From Apostichopus japonicus (taxonomy: Eukaryota > Echinodermata > Holothuroidea > Aspidochirotida > Stichopodidae), in assembly GCF_037975245.1 (NCBI RefSeq), contig NC_092576.1, positions 8,217,501 through 8,279,500 of the forward strand: DNA of 62,000 nt, written 5' to 3'. The notes beneath the pieces are model-generated. The model made no database searches, was not told the DNA's origin, and saw nothing but the letters and a program-made list of their open reading frames with translations. The position numbers were made by a program, and so were the translations under genes. This document shows, piece by piece, positions 32,936 through 44,869 of the stretch (positions within the stretch are counted from its first letter, which is position 1; each line of letters starts with the position of its first letter).

Positions 32936-34456
32936 TTATGTTGGTACGTCTTCACTTATCGACACACAAATCTTTCGTACTAACTTTAAAAGTATTAGAA
33001 ATAGAAACAACGTGATAATAACTAAACCGAATGCTAACACCCGACCGTTTATATCATGATCAACTACTGTAGTATCGCCGCTCACTGTAACAGATACAAT
33101 ATGAGTCAATGTTGTTTTCTCGTAATCTGTTTCACATCTTGTAAAATTTACTGAGCTAATCCTTTGATTATTGTATTCATTAGGTGTCGCACAACTAGGA
33201 TAAAAACTCTCTCGAGTAGTAGATATTAGTAAATAATCCCTCAAATGAATTGCATGGCAATCGCACTTAATAGGATTACCTAAAAAGTTAAATGTTCTAT
33301 GTGTATGCAAGTTGTTTAAAGTGTCAACGTCAAGAAATTTCGAGTTGGTTTCTAGCCAAACCGAGGAACTGAAGATTGGGATTGTTACAAAAAAGGTTTG
33401 GACTGATCGACTCTATCTGATTATATCCAGGTGAAAGAGCACTTAACTTTTCATTTTGATTAAAAATGTCTGGATCAGCAATTTTTCTAATAAGATTGCC
33501 AGACAAGTTAATTTGTTCCACGTTAGGGAACTTTGAAAAGAATGGTGAAGATATATCTTCTATGAAATTATTTTTTAGTTCAAGATGAACCACTGATGAA
33601 GAGTTGTTATTAAACCAATTAATTGGCAAATTTGAAATATTATTATGGCTTAGAATGACAGAACGCAGTGACGTGAATCCGTAGAAATAAGCTGAATTTC
33701 AGTTGACTAAGTAGTTATTTTCTAATAGAAGATATTTTAGAGATTTATGGTAAACATATGTTCCAAAAAGAAACACTAATTCGTTGTCAGCGAAATCAAG
33801 TGATTCCAAATTTTGCAGATACTGAAGTATATTAAGGGAAAACATTGATATCTTGTTATGGTATAAGTCCAAAGTTTTAAGCAAACTATATCCACGTAGT
33901 GTATCGTTTTTAACAACCACCAATCGATTATGCGATAAATTCAGGCTTTCTACAGAAGTTAGATTTGGAAATAAATTACCAATTTCAACGATACCGTTGT
34001 TACGTAAATATAAGCTTTTCAAACTGATCAAGTCTTGAAAAATTCTTGTGGATAGTGTTTCGATATTGTTATGACGTATGTAAATATTCTTCAAGTCTGT
34101 CATATTTTGAAAATATATCGCATTGATATTATCAAGCAACATATTACCATTGTTAATAAAGGATAACTCTCTTAAGTTACTCAGATCGGCGAGAAACCGC
34201 CAGTCACTATTTTGAATAAATGTTGAATTACTATTGGCTATGATCAGACCCGTCAACTTATGAGAGAGTTCCTTTTCAAACTGGTCGGAACTATTTGACA
34301 TAAGTTTGCTGCAAACTAGAGTTTTAGACAACGGACAACAGTTGGATGGGGTAGGATTCTCGCATTCATCATATACTTCACATATAAACCACAAGTATGA
34401 GAACACATTTTTAAAACTAGAAATTTCAACGTCGTGGAAATAAAATATTGAGACAT
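32936..34456 (-). pseudogene. Paralogue of the LRR receptor gene, disabled by three lesions
   Basis: It aligns along its whole length with the intact gene at 42699-44219, from an MSQYFI start to the SEDVPT end. Visible lesions are three. A 1-nt deletion just after the signal peptide (about 34380) breaks the frame. A TCA-to-TGA nonsense change sits at about 33697, at the serine of the LVNS..AYFY segment. A 1-nt insertion lies at about 33340, inside the last LRR before the LRRCT cap. The LRRCT cysteines, the transmembrane segment and the short tail are otherwise preserved, so inactivation is recent. Sequencing error could mimic single-base indels but not easily all three. Confidence 0.82.
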
Positions 34457-34544
34457 TGTCCTTGAAATGATTAAACCTTATTGACCTTTCAAAAACAAAC
34501 TCCCACAAAACTCCCAATGTACATATTGCTCAGGCTGACAAAGC

Positions 34545-34790
34545 CTGCTCTGGTCTGGTCACGTATGCAGAATGGAGGATAGTAGATTCCCAACGAGATC
34601 CTGTATTTCTAATTTTTAGTTGGGAAGATGAGCATTGGACAGCACTAACTACCCCACCTGCCCACGAAGATATTTGCAAGGGCGATATAAAACGTCTGGA
34701 CGTCAACACAGACAGATGCGAGGATTTAGCAAGGAATCACAAACAATGGCGCTTTGTTCCTCGCTTAACTGAAAAGTCAATAAAAGGAAA
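34545..34790 (+). mobile_element. LINE C-terminal fragment (WSGHVCRM...DICKGDIKRLD)
   Basis: Plus-strand frames give LWSGHVCRMEDSRFPTR, then, after a frame change, DICKGDIKRLDVNTDRCE and LARNHKQWRFV. This is the familiar ORF2 C-terminal block of animal LINEs. It is broken by at least one frameshift and stop, and lies immediately beyond the 5' end of the LRR pseudogene. Confidence 0.55.
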
Positions 34791-34809
34791 TTTATTACTC
34801 ATCAACTGC

Positions 34810-35560
34810 TTTGAAGATTCATGTTACTATCTTCAAAATGTATTACAAAGTATAACAGCTGGCATTTCTAGTAAATTGCCAGGTGTGTGTGTGTGTGTGT
34901 GTGTGTGTTTGGGGGAGGGGGTAAGAGTGCAAAACATCATTTAACTGTATTTGATTTGATTCCGATAGAGTCCGTAACTAACTCTTTATCTAACGTTTAG
35001 CTATATTTCCATCGATTTTTGTTTTTATAGAAAGTACAGAGTTCAGAGTTGATTTTTCTTCTTGAAAACATCAATACACATCTTCCTACGTTCTAGCCCG
35101 ATAATGAGTTTCATTAAGAGCGATATACTTCATCAGCTAATTTATCACCAAGACAAGTCTTACTTTTTCATAATTGTGTTCTAGAGAAAAACAATTATTG
35201 ACGTAATGGTCAACACCTGCCACTCAAAGATATATTTGAACAACAGTATTACAAGAGGACAAATGAAGGCTGAAATGGTAATACAGATAATATCAATTAG
35301 ATAGATAGAGTGATAAAATGTGATTTCGATGTCAATTGACGTATATTGCTGCATACGTTGATTGCAGTGGTTTCACCTTCACCTCTACTGATATCTCGCA
35401 GAGGTATTGTGCATCATTTGTCTGATTTAACGTGAACATTTGACTCAGAAAATAAAACTACCTTTAAAAGGTAAGTGTTCAATACCGATTTGAAATGAAT
35501 TGACAAAATATTTGTTTCTAGGTTTTATTCAGCTAAAACACCTAACCTCAAGACATTAAT
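34810..35560. other. No gene recognised
   Basis: Intergenic sequence between the LINE fragment and the plus-strand LRR fragment, with a (GT)n tract at 34884-34910. The similar stretches 35912-36440 and 36700-37270 also show nothing supportable. Confidence 0.35.
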
Positions 35561-35563
35561 ACT

Positions 35564-35911
35564 TTGACAGATGATGAAGTGGTGAACGACAGAATACTAG
35601 TAATTTCGTTTGATTATAATAAGATAGATTTGATCAATCTGAACCTCTTTAATCAAAATCTTCAACTGCATCTTTTCGATTTTATTGGAAATCAAGTAAA
35701 ATTTGTTCACGAAAACATCTTTCACCACTTACACAGCTATACAGTGTTCACTCTATTGGAAACTCCTATTACGTGCGATTGCTATGCTATACACTCGAAA
35801 AATTATGAATTAAAGTATCAATTTCACGATCACCTTTATCTTCAATGTGCCACACCAACTGAATACCATGATCCACATGGTAAACTTTTCACGATGTTAC
35901 ACAGTACCTAA
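35564..35911 (+). pseudogene. LRR plus LRRCT C-terminal fragment, opposite strand
   Basis: This 115-codon open stretch contains LRR-like ISFDYNKIDLINLNLF and an LRRCT cap (CDCYAIHSKNYE followed by CATPTEYH) matching the caps of the two neighbouring LRR genes. It lacks an N-terminal half, signal peptide, the final cap cysteine region and a transmembrane helix. It is on the plus strand, tail to tail with none of its relatives, so it is probably an inverted, truncated relic. It could be an exon of a longer gene, but no other exons are evident upstream. Confidence 0.6.
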
Positions 35912-36446
35912 AAAGCACCACATTTGCTCACACTGTATGTTTAAAGACAGTCGATGACTCAAATTTCAAAGCCAATAATGATACTAAAGCCGGAAATAGC
36001 TGTAGGGGGTGCGATTTCTCTGCTACAAGTTGTAATCATGTATGTAAAATTTATGAAATATATCTTTTGTTATTCGGCTGGTTTAGATGTACCAACTAAT
36101 GGACAACAATGAAAATAAGGAATCTAATGTAACTCCATTATATTCCATAGTTTCGTTTAAAGAAACGTTATCATTGAAAATCTGTTGAGTAGAAAACTAA
36201 GAACAAATATCGAGTGACCAATACAACATCTCCAAATATGCTGATAGATACGATCATTAAATTATTCTACCTGTCAATCATCACAAGGTGTTCTAACGTT
36301 CAGTATTATCTGTTTTATCAGTATTATCCGAAGAAATACAGGGCAGAGCTGTTCGGAAGTTAGCTGAAAACTGCATTGGTTCAAGCCTTCCGTCACTCTC
36401 ATCCTTATATGAAGAGAATCTGATGAAGAAACCAAGTAATATAAAA

Positions 36447-36618
<172 letters not shown>

Positions 36619-37272
36619 TACGCTCCTGCACCCAAGCAAATGTCCCCCCCCCCCCTCCCCAACAATATTTGAAACAAATCGCCGCCCCTGATTAGAGTTA
36701 TGGAAGTCAATATGAAAATCATAAGAAGCAAGCATGATTTTATCAACCAGGTTAATGGCATTTAGCAGATTGGACGTCTCATCAATAAAAGTAACCATGG
36801 AAACATCCGGCGGTTTTCCGTAAACTACAAGCATTGATATGCATGAACGAATAATCATTCCGACTTATATATAGTTGTAAGTAAGGTTCTATCATCGAAG
36901 TAATAACACGGCAATATGTTACCATCACTACTAGAAGAATGGTTTTAAGATTCTGAAGATTGGCATACACTCGTAAAATAAAAGATCATTTAAGTGCATT
37001 TAAAGTTGTAGTAATATGGTTTTTAAACAATATTCCATAAAAAAAAGCGATACATACATATAACGGTTTTGAAACAAACAAAACAATACAACACAGTTAG
37101 CAATACAATACAATAAAAGTCCGTGAGAATAAAGGGTACTTGCGCTTTGAATATAAAGTGTCTTACCAAGGTGTAGGCTCTCAGAGATCAACAGAAACAG
37201 ACTCAGCATTCTGGGGGCTTATTTTCTTTCGGTTGTTGGGTTGGGCTCGACGTACAGGACTCGCCGCATCCA

Positions 37273-37494
37273 TTATGTGGCGGAGATTTGATTTTCCTCG
37301 GGTATTAGATCTTCTGTTACGAAGTAGTTTGTTTCTTGAAGATCACGTCGGGCATTAGCAATGATAAGTTGTCGTGGAGGGCAAAAAGAAAAGAATTTAG
37401 ATATAATATGACGATGTTTTCCGCTTTGATGTTGCCCTAAACGATGAGTATTTTTATTAGTTACACCATTTATGCTGAAGTAGTTGATGAACAA
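37273..37494 (-). mobile_element. LINE ORF1-like fragment
   Basis: This 73-codon open stretch includes HRLGQHQSGKHRHIISKF and ANARRDLQETNYFVTEDL. It resembles the HRLG..K..PIIVKF..R..VL..AR.LKGT.YYV.ED block of LINE ORF1 RNA-binding proteins. It lies downstream of the RT fragment on the same strand, the wrong order for one element, so it is probably a separate insertion. Confidence 0.5.
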
Positions 37495-37826
37495 CTGTTA
37501 CACCCACCGATTGGATCTTCATTTTGTTTTACCGGTATTTCACCAACTCTTAAGTTGTAGCTTCTGGAATATTCTCTGCCTTTAGCTGGGATTCTGAGAT
37601 TGACTTCAGGTAATGCTATTTTTTAACAGATTTAAGCTTTTAAGAAGGGTACATTCGACACAATAATACAAACAACTTCAGTAATCCAGTTCATACAAAA
37701 CCAAATGTTAATGCTTTGCAGAACTGCGCCTGGCTCTATAAGAATAATTTCAGCTTTAACATGATTATTGATCAAAAAGTGAGATCTCATCCATGTAATT
37801 AAAACCAAAAACATTGCCCTATGTCA

Positions 37827-38515
37827 CTAACTTAAAGGAAAATTAATTTTATACCTGATTATCATCAGCATACCTTTCACTGTTAAAACAAAGCTTTTTA
37901 ATTTCAGCATACAACGAGCGAATAAAACAATTAACGTTATCCGGACAAGTACGGCCCCTAGAGGAACCCCACATGTAATATGAAGGTAACCAAAAAAGCT
38001 AGTACCAACTGTGACTCTCTGAGTTCTACCCATAAGAAAATATTTACACCACCTATAAACAGTACCCTGCACACCAATAGCATGAAAAGGAATATTCAAG
38101 AGTTTAGGTAGATCAACCGTGTCGATAGCAGCGCTGAGATAAAGCAGCAAAATAATCGAAGCAGTCTTCTAATCAGAAGCAACCAAGAGTTGTTAACATT
38201 TTTTTTTTGTATAAGAGTGGTTTCTTTACTATTGCAATTTTCACATCCACAGAATGATGGATATTTTAACGATTGTTTATGTCCATGTGATCATTCAATC
38301 TTTTAAGGACTACTCTCTCAATGAATTTGCCCACAAATGCAAGATTGGAAATAGGTCTATGACTTTTTTTGAATTTTTCTAAACGCAAATGCTTAATCGT
38401 AGGTCTGATATCAACAGTCTTAACAAACTCCATGGATACCGCTGAAAGAGAATGATTAACTAATTTGCACCAGATTGGTAGAAGTAACTCCAGGTTATCT
38501 TTTACCACTTCTCCA
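37827..38515 (-). mobile_element. LINE reverse transcriptase fragment (CR1/Jockey-like)
   Basis: On the minus strand, 38508-38266 encodes KSHRPISNLAFVGKFIERVV, the RT fingers motif. 38150-37827 encodes LSAAIDTVDLPKLL, CGVPLGAVL and the catalytic YADD (the frame around 37865 reads YADDNQ). The two parts are separated by about 100 bp with stops and frame changes. No endonuclease or C-terminal region is attached. It is a dead fragment. Confidence 0.75.
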
Positions 38516-39269
38516 GGTCAGGGGTCACTGTAACCACAGCGAACAACATTTCATTTGATCATCTTCTTCTGTTCATCGGAAGCGAAGTGTGTCAGAATAC
38601 TAATGGAATGAACTGATGTTTATCAATCTATATCTCGTATTTGTATCAATAGGTAATACACCGATGGGATGGAGGGGGGGGGGGTGAACGACCTCACGTG
38701 AATGGCCGCAAAATTTCGCTGCAACAGTTGCGCTCCAACAACATTACCTCGAATCCGGCCCGCATCTTCTCCGCCAACCTAACAACATTTCCATTGTAAC
38801 TAATTTAGTTTATTGCTATGTTCGAAGGGAATGCTTAACTGATATTGTAAGCGTTTACACGAATTCTATAGAAATAATTCAAAACAAGAGCTGGAAACAG
38901 GGATGGTTGACTCACCAAACTGGTTTGACATTTCGTAAGTACTCTCACAACAGTCAAGCTTTTACACAGTGGAAAGTCTGTAAGTCTTACTGATGTTTTC
39001 TTTTTTTTTTATTTATATTTTGTAATTCCTCTTATATCCATGAGTATTAAAGCCAAAGTTAATGCAACTTTCATACCTTGTTCGAAAAATATTTGGTAGT
39101 TGCCAAAGTCATACAACACAATCAGCTGTCTATTTGATCTAATGACTTTTTAAGTTTTAACGTATATTCTTTTCACTTTCAATGGAATTGCTGTGATATA
39201 TGTTGACCTAACATTACACACACTCCAGGTAAAGTGGGAATAACATTCAACATAGGTGAAGGGTAAATT
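38516..39269. other. No gene recognised
   Basis: Sequence between the RT fragment and the truncated Gypsy element, with a G run at 38667-38684. The Gypsy homology starts abruptly near 39270, so the 5' breakpoint of that element lies here. Confidence 0.35.
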
Positions 39270-40535
39270 AGGTTTGTTGCTCAAAATGCTGCACTAGTAG
39301 CAGTTCCAATTAAGACAATTGAATATGAAAGTAGTGCAGATCCGGAGTTATCATTACCCAGTGATTGTTTACAGAAAAAAAATGGTTAGAATGTCCCAGT
39401 GGATATAAATGGTGAGAAATGAATTGGCAGTCCTTGGTAAACTGCTTCTTGTGGGCATTAGAATAATCATTCCAAAGGTGCACCGTAGTCAGATTGAAGA
39501 CTTAGCTCCCGAGGGTCACCATGGGATAGCAGAAAGTAAACAGAGGCTACGAACGAAAATTTGGTGGCCAGGCGCTGACAGAGATATGGAAGGAAAATGT
39601 AGAACATGCCAAGGTTGCAAAGTTGTTGGCCCAGCGCCAAACCCTGATCCAATACAGACAACCCCGCTACCAACTCTACCATGGAGAGATGTAGCAGCTG
39701 ATTTTATGGTACATCTACCAGATGGGTCTTATCTAATCGTAGTTGTAGATTTTTACAGTAGATATTTTGAAGTGGATGTTCTAATGTTCTGAAAGAATTA
39801 TCAAATCACTTGCGAGTATGTAGAACGGCTATCCAGAAACCATCAAACAGATAATGGTTCAAGTTTTGTTCTGGTGAATTTGAATCGTATTTAGAAACTT
39901 GTGGTATAAGTCATAGGAAGACGACACCATGTTGGCCTCAGGCTAAAGGTGAGGTGAAGTTGCAGAATCGTACCCTCCTTAAATCCCTAAACTTGCCCAA
40001 CTCGAAAAGAAGGATTGAGAAGTAAATTGAATCATATTCTTGTGACATATCGTTCTACCCCACACAGTACAACCGGAGTGAGTCCGGCAGAACTTTTGTT
40101 TCATCGAAATATTCGTACGTTTCAGTGTATGATAGGGAAGCAGAAATGAAACAAAGATCTAAGGATTATAGTGACACCAATAAAAATGCCACGGAAAACG
40201 AAATAGTCTTTGCTGACAAAGTCCTTGTTAGACAGGATAAAGGTAATAAGTTGTCGTCACTTTATAATTCAGAACCGTTTGAGGTTGTAGATATGCACCA
40301 CACTCAAGTCACCATTTAATCACCCCAAGGTGTGAAGTATAAAACAAATGCCTCACACTTGAAGGAGTATCACCAAGGTAAGATTTGTTATACTAATCCA
40401 GGTAGTGGTGATCGAAGAGAACCATTATTTGATACGCAAGATAGAGGCGCAATGATTGGGAGAGTTTGTTACGGACTCCAGACCAGTCCGTAGTAAGCAC
40501 CCTCCGAGGTTCTTGGATGATTATTTTCAGTAACT
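39270..40535 (+). mobile_element. Ty3/Gypsy retrotransposon, 3' part of pol (integrase), decayed
   Basis: The plus strand encodes, with frameshifts and stops, a linker with GIRIIIPK, an HHCC integrase zinc finger (GHHGIAESKQRLRTKIWWPG, then CRTCQGC), and an rve-like core (LPWRDVAADFM, LIVVVDFYSRYFEV, then QTDNGSSF). These are followed by the conserved TPHSTTGVSPAELLFHRN, the C-terminal VLVRQDKGNKLSS segment, and HPPRFLDDYFQ near the pol end. There is no gag, protease or RT upstream, so the 5' part is lost. It is not functional. Confidence 0.85.
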
Positions 40536-40742
40536 GGTTTATTATAATGACTATTTTTATTGTAACTTAGTCTTAACTTCAACAAGGGAACAAGTAAGTG
40601 TGTTAGTTGTTTTTGTGTATTCATTGTTGATAGAGCAACTACCTAATATTCAAGATATGTATTTTTCATTAAAACAAAATGTTTTTTATCCTCTTTGTTT
40701 GTTAAACATTACCATGTGGTTACAGTGAAAAAAAGGGAAGTA

Positions 40743-40907
40743 TGTTGTGTAATGGTAATGCCACCTATAACTATGTATTTGATTTGTTATAGCGCTACCA
40801 AATAGATATTCAAAAGATGGCCGAATACAAAAGCAAAAACGAATTGTGAAACATGTTTATGTTTCTAGTAAACTCCGAGACATCCTGATTGGGAGAATAT
40901 TACGACA
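40743..40907 (+). mobile_element. 3' LTR of the Gypsy element, 165 bp
   Basis: It starts TGTTGTGTAATGG right after a polypurine tract (GAAAAAAAGGGAAG) and ends ...TTACGACA. The ends TGTTGT and (in the sister copy) ACAACA form the terminal inverted repeat. The boundaries are read from TG..CA, the polypurine tract and the comparison with 51502-51665. Confidence 0.7.
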
Positions 40908-40931
40908 CTCATCTAGGAAGAAAAGACATAA

Positions 40932-42698
40932 TGAGAAACAAAGAGAATGAACAATACGCTTTTTGGTTTTTTTTTTAATTGATTAATTCTTTTAATTTTT
41001 TTTTCATGTTGGACAAAGTTGAAAGATTTATAAACATTTATATGAGTATTCATTATTAACAATGTAATCATTTTTGTCAAAATTTCTAAGTGCTTACCCG
41101 ATCAATGTTGTAATGTTACATGATATATTTAAGTCACACCAAACTATTATGTATGATATTTTACTAGTGTACCGTTTTGTCTCGAATCTCCGATAGGTAT
41201 TTAATGAATACAAGGCTGCCGCGAGAAGCACACTCAGACAATAACTCAGCGGAAAGGCAGTACATTTACCAGGATTTATTCACCAATTAAACATACAGCT
41301 TTACATACTTCTACGAGACTTAAGGTTACGGATATCAATATGCAATGGTTGCAGTTTATTTCAAACCGTTTTACAAATTATGTGCAATGCCTACGATGTA
41401 TTTTATTCCATTTAATCATAAATATTATTTATATGAACTGATAATAAAGAACATATATATATATGTATATACATATTTCTAAATGTGTATAAGTTTATGA
41501 TCATCCATTGTACCTCATTTGTTTATATAAAACTGTTTCCCAATTATCACTGAGATGGAATCTGCATGGATTGTCAGACTTCAGTTCTTCTTCGACATAA
41601 TATGCATCAAGAATTAATATTATATAAATATATTCTAGACACAAGACACCATTATGACTATGAAAATTATTCGACGGCATTCAACTCCCATGGGATTTGT
41701 ATATGAAGCAAAATGAACAATTCTTGTCGCTATGACATATTTTATATGTTAACACTGTAACTTATAGCGTCTTTCTCAAAGTAACAGCCAAAGACAGCAT
41801 CATTCAGTCATGTATTAACCCCGGGTTACCTGCACACGAAATCCAGTCAACATGCATTATTCATAAAGCTGGAATAGTCGTTTATGTTAAACATATTAGA
41901 GACATGCGCAGAATAGTAAAACTTGAAAATAATACAGTGATTCTACGATACAAAACATACGTCATGTAGAATATCATTAATCAAACCACAATAATTGGGT
42001 TAGAAAGTTTTAAAAAAAACTTTAATTATTCAAACAAACCGTTTGGTAACACTTTAAATATTATTTCATTCGTAAAAGAACTTGATCTTATAAAATTGAT
42101 TTTGACAGTGTAACGAAATTTTCTCAAATCGTGTGATACTTTAATTGAATATGAAATTCAAGTGGGCTTCAATTGTGTTTTGAAAATCCACAGTCATCAA
42201 CGATAGCTCATTTTCTTTGCTTCATAAGTAGCCTAAGGAGATCAACATGTAGGTGGAGTGTTCTTCTACACAATGCATAAATCTAACATTATTTGACTTA
42301 TTTAGACTTACTTGATAATTATTGTATATAGTAGCGCTGATGCGCTTTTGTGAGAAAATTCAACTGGGAAATTAAGATGAAGTTAAATTATAATAATTTG
42401 ACTTATTCCTCAACGATCATTTCTATTGGAACGAATGAAAAAGTGAGAAATACTCAACAGAATCATCATTTTCTGAAATGAAGTTTCTTCCATGGTGTTA
42501 ACTTTATAAACATTGTGAAAGGCTCACGAAAATAGTCCTACTGTTATCATTAGCTTTATTTCATTGGTGAAACCTGGTTAGATTAGGTAAAGATGTTGAC
42601 AAAAAATCTATTTTCTGTACTTTTAAAGTGAACAACTTCAAGGTAATATGATTTAACAGTATTATTTTGATGAAGTCAAGTTGTTTATCCTTCTCCAG
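40932..42698. repeat. Non-coding 3' flank of LRR unit B
   Basis: It is homologous to 30327-32935, with some deletions (for example near 41060-41160). It begins immediately after the 165-bp LTR and about 25 bp of shared flank, and leads into the intact LRR gene. No ORF is worth reporting. Confidence 0.6.
42555..42560 (-). promoter_or_regulatory. Candidate poly(A) signal of the LRR gene
   Basis: AATAAA on the minus strand, about 140 nt after the stop codon. It is kept at the equivalent place (32866-32871) below the pseudogene copy. Positional evidence only. Confidence 0.4.
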
Positions 42699-44219
42699 TT
42701 ACGTTGGTGCGTCTTCACTTATCGACGCACAAACCTTTCTAACTAACTTTAAAAGTATTGGAAATAGAAACAACGTGATAACAACTAAACCGAATAGTAA
42801 CACCCGACCGTTTATATCATGATCAACTACTGTAGTACCGCCGCTCACTGTAACAGATACAATATGAGTCAATGTTGTTTTCTCGTAATCTGTTTCACAT
42901 CTTGTAAAATTTACTGAGCTAATCTTTTGATTATTGTATTCATTGGGTGTCGCACAACTAGGAAAAAGTGTCTCGTGAGTATTGGACATTAACAAATAGT
43001 CTCTCAAATAAATTGCATAGCAATCGCAATTTATAGGATTATCTAAAAGGTTCAATGTTGAATATCCATACAAGTTGTTTAAAGTGTCAACGTCAAGAAA
43101 TTCGATTTGGTTTCCAGCCAAATCGAGGAACCGAAGATAAGGATTGTTAGAAAAGAGGTTTGGATTAATCGACTCTATCTTATTATATTCAAGTGAAAGA
43201 GCACTTAACTTTATATTTCGATTAAAAAGGTCTAGATCAGTAATGTTTTTAATAAGGTTGCGAGACAAGTTAATTTCTTCAACGTTAGGGAAATATGAAA
43301 AGAATGGTGAAGAAATATCTTCTATGAAATTATTTCGAAGTCCAAGTTGAACCACTGATGAAGAGTTGTTATTAAACCAATTTATTGGCAAATATGAAAT
43401 ATTATTGTAGCTGAGACTGACAGAACGCAGTGACGTGAATCCGTAGAAATATGCTGAGTTTGAGTTAACCAAGTAATTATTTTCTAATACAAGAGATTTT
43501 AGAGATTTATGGTCAACATATGTTCCAGTAAGAAACACTAACTCGTTGTAACCTAAATCAAGTGATTCCAAATTTTGCAGATACTGAAGTATATTAAGGG
43601 AAAATATTGATATCTTGTTCTTGGATAAGTTTAAAGTTTTCAGCGAACTAAATCCACGTAGTGTATCGTCTTTAACAACCACCAATTGGTTATGCGATAA
43701 ATTCAGGCTTTCTACAGAAGTTAAATTTTGAAAAACATTACCAATATCAACGATACCGTTGCTACTTAAATATAGGTTTTCCAAACTCATCATGCCTTGG
43801 AAAATTCTTGTGGGCAGTGTTTCGATATTGTTATGATATATGTAAATACTCTTCAATTTCGTCAAATTTTGAAAATATGTCGAATTAATATCATCAAGCA
43901 ATAGCTTACCATTGTTAATAAAGGATAACTCTCTTAAGTTACTCAGACCGGCGAGAAACCGCCAGTCACCAGTTTGAATGAAGGTTGAATTACTATTGCT
44001 TATGACCAGAGCCGCCAATTTATGAGAGAGTTCCTTTTCAAACTGGTCGGAACTATTTAACATAAGTTTGCTGCAAACTAGAGTATAATATAACGGACAA
44101 CAGTTGGACGGGGTAGGATTCTCGCAGTCATCATATACATCCCAATATAAACCACACGTTTTAGAACATATTTTCAAAACTAGAAATGTCAAAGTCGCGA
44201 GAATAAAGTATTGAGACAT
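42699..44219 (-). CDS. Single-pass leucine-rich-repeat receptor-like protein (no TIR domain)
   Basis: This is an intact single-exon ORF of 506 residues. Residues 1 to about 20 are a signal peptide (ILATLTFLVLKIC). A cysteine-rich N-cap follows (Cys 18, 22, 32, 40, 41, 49). About 66-395 has around a dozen LRRs, for example LESLNLSHNQL and LRFLDLAGNQI. An LRRCT cap follows with CDC at 398-400 and Cys 422 and 441. Residues 473-493 are a transmembrane helix, with a short tail of about 13 residues (RKVCASISEDAPT). Many N-x-S/T sequons indicate a glycosylated ectodomain. The ectodomain resembles TLR/VLR-type LRR proteins, but there is no TIR or other signalling domain. It may be a decoy, adhesion or co-receptor protein; that is inference. 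It has degenerate paralogues at 32.9-34.5 kb and 48.4-49.6 kb. Confidence 0.88.
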   Translation of the reverse strand: MSQYFILATLTFLVLKICSKTCGLYWDVYDDCENPTPSNCCPLYYTLVCSKLMLNSSDQFEKELSHKLAALVISNSNSTFIQTGDWRFLAGLSNLRELSFINNGKLLLDDINSTYFQNLTKLKSIYIYHNNIETLPTRIFQGMMSLENLYLSSNGIVDIGNVFQNLTSVESLNLSHNQLVVVKDDTLRGFSSLKTLNLSKNKISIFSLNILQYLQNLESLDLGYNELVFLTGTYVDHKSLKSLVLENNYLVNSNSAYFYGFTSLRSVSLSYNNISYLPINWFNNNSSSVVQLGLRNNFIEDISSPFFSYFPNVEEINLSRNLIKNITDLDLFNRNIKLSALSLEYNKIESINPNLFSNNPYLRFLDLAGNQIEFLDVDTLNNLYGYSTLNLLDNPINCDCYAIYLRDYLLMSNTHETLFPSCATPNEYNNQKISSVNFTRCETDYEKTTLTHIVSVTVSGGTTVVDHDINGRVLLFGLVVITLFLFPILLKLVRKVCASISEDAPT

Positions 44220-44869
44220 TGTCCTTGAAAACCTTATTGGCCTTTTTGTGGCAAAAAAGACAGCCCAGTAACGAAATGAGTCAAACCCGTGAGAGGGTCT
44301 GGATAAAAACTACTATAACGAACACATTGAGTGATATGATCGTCAGCAGGAAGATACCAGTCTTTGTAGGAACCTTACTTAAATTATGTGATCGTTTCTT
44401 ATAGAACTTTCATACCCGTTCCTTAACGTATTCCGCGCGCCTGACGTCGTTTCTGTTATAATTCGTTTATGACGGATATTACATCTATTGTTTGATACAA
44501 GTTTGATACAATTCTTCTGCTTTCCAAGTTACCTTTAATTTGCGGATATACAATGCAGAGCTGTTAGGAATGAACATGTCCTCTCTGGATCGCTGTGAAG
44601 GTATTCACCCTATGAAACCAACATTTGGTAATGTAGTGATATTTAACCTTATAGAATCAACATTGATCAACTCCTACAGTTCCTTGGAGAATTATGATAA
44701 CATATATTTTAATACACAAACTCCAAATGTGTTGAAAATCGATGGCGATCAAAAGTCGAAAATAGGAAGAGCATTCCTCCCCAAAAAGGTGTATTCATCT
44801 GGAGGTGAGGTGTAAACATCACCCGTATACACAGAACAAATATTCTTGTTAGCACAACAGAGAGATGAA

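Noticed and set aside
38740-38760. TCGAATCC-like tRNA B box
   Set aside because: There is no cloverleaf or A box at the right distance.
42699-44219. Calling the LRR gene a Toll-like receptor
   Set aside because: There is no TIR domain, and only a tail of about 13 residues follows the membrane helix.
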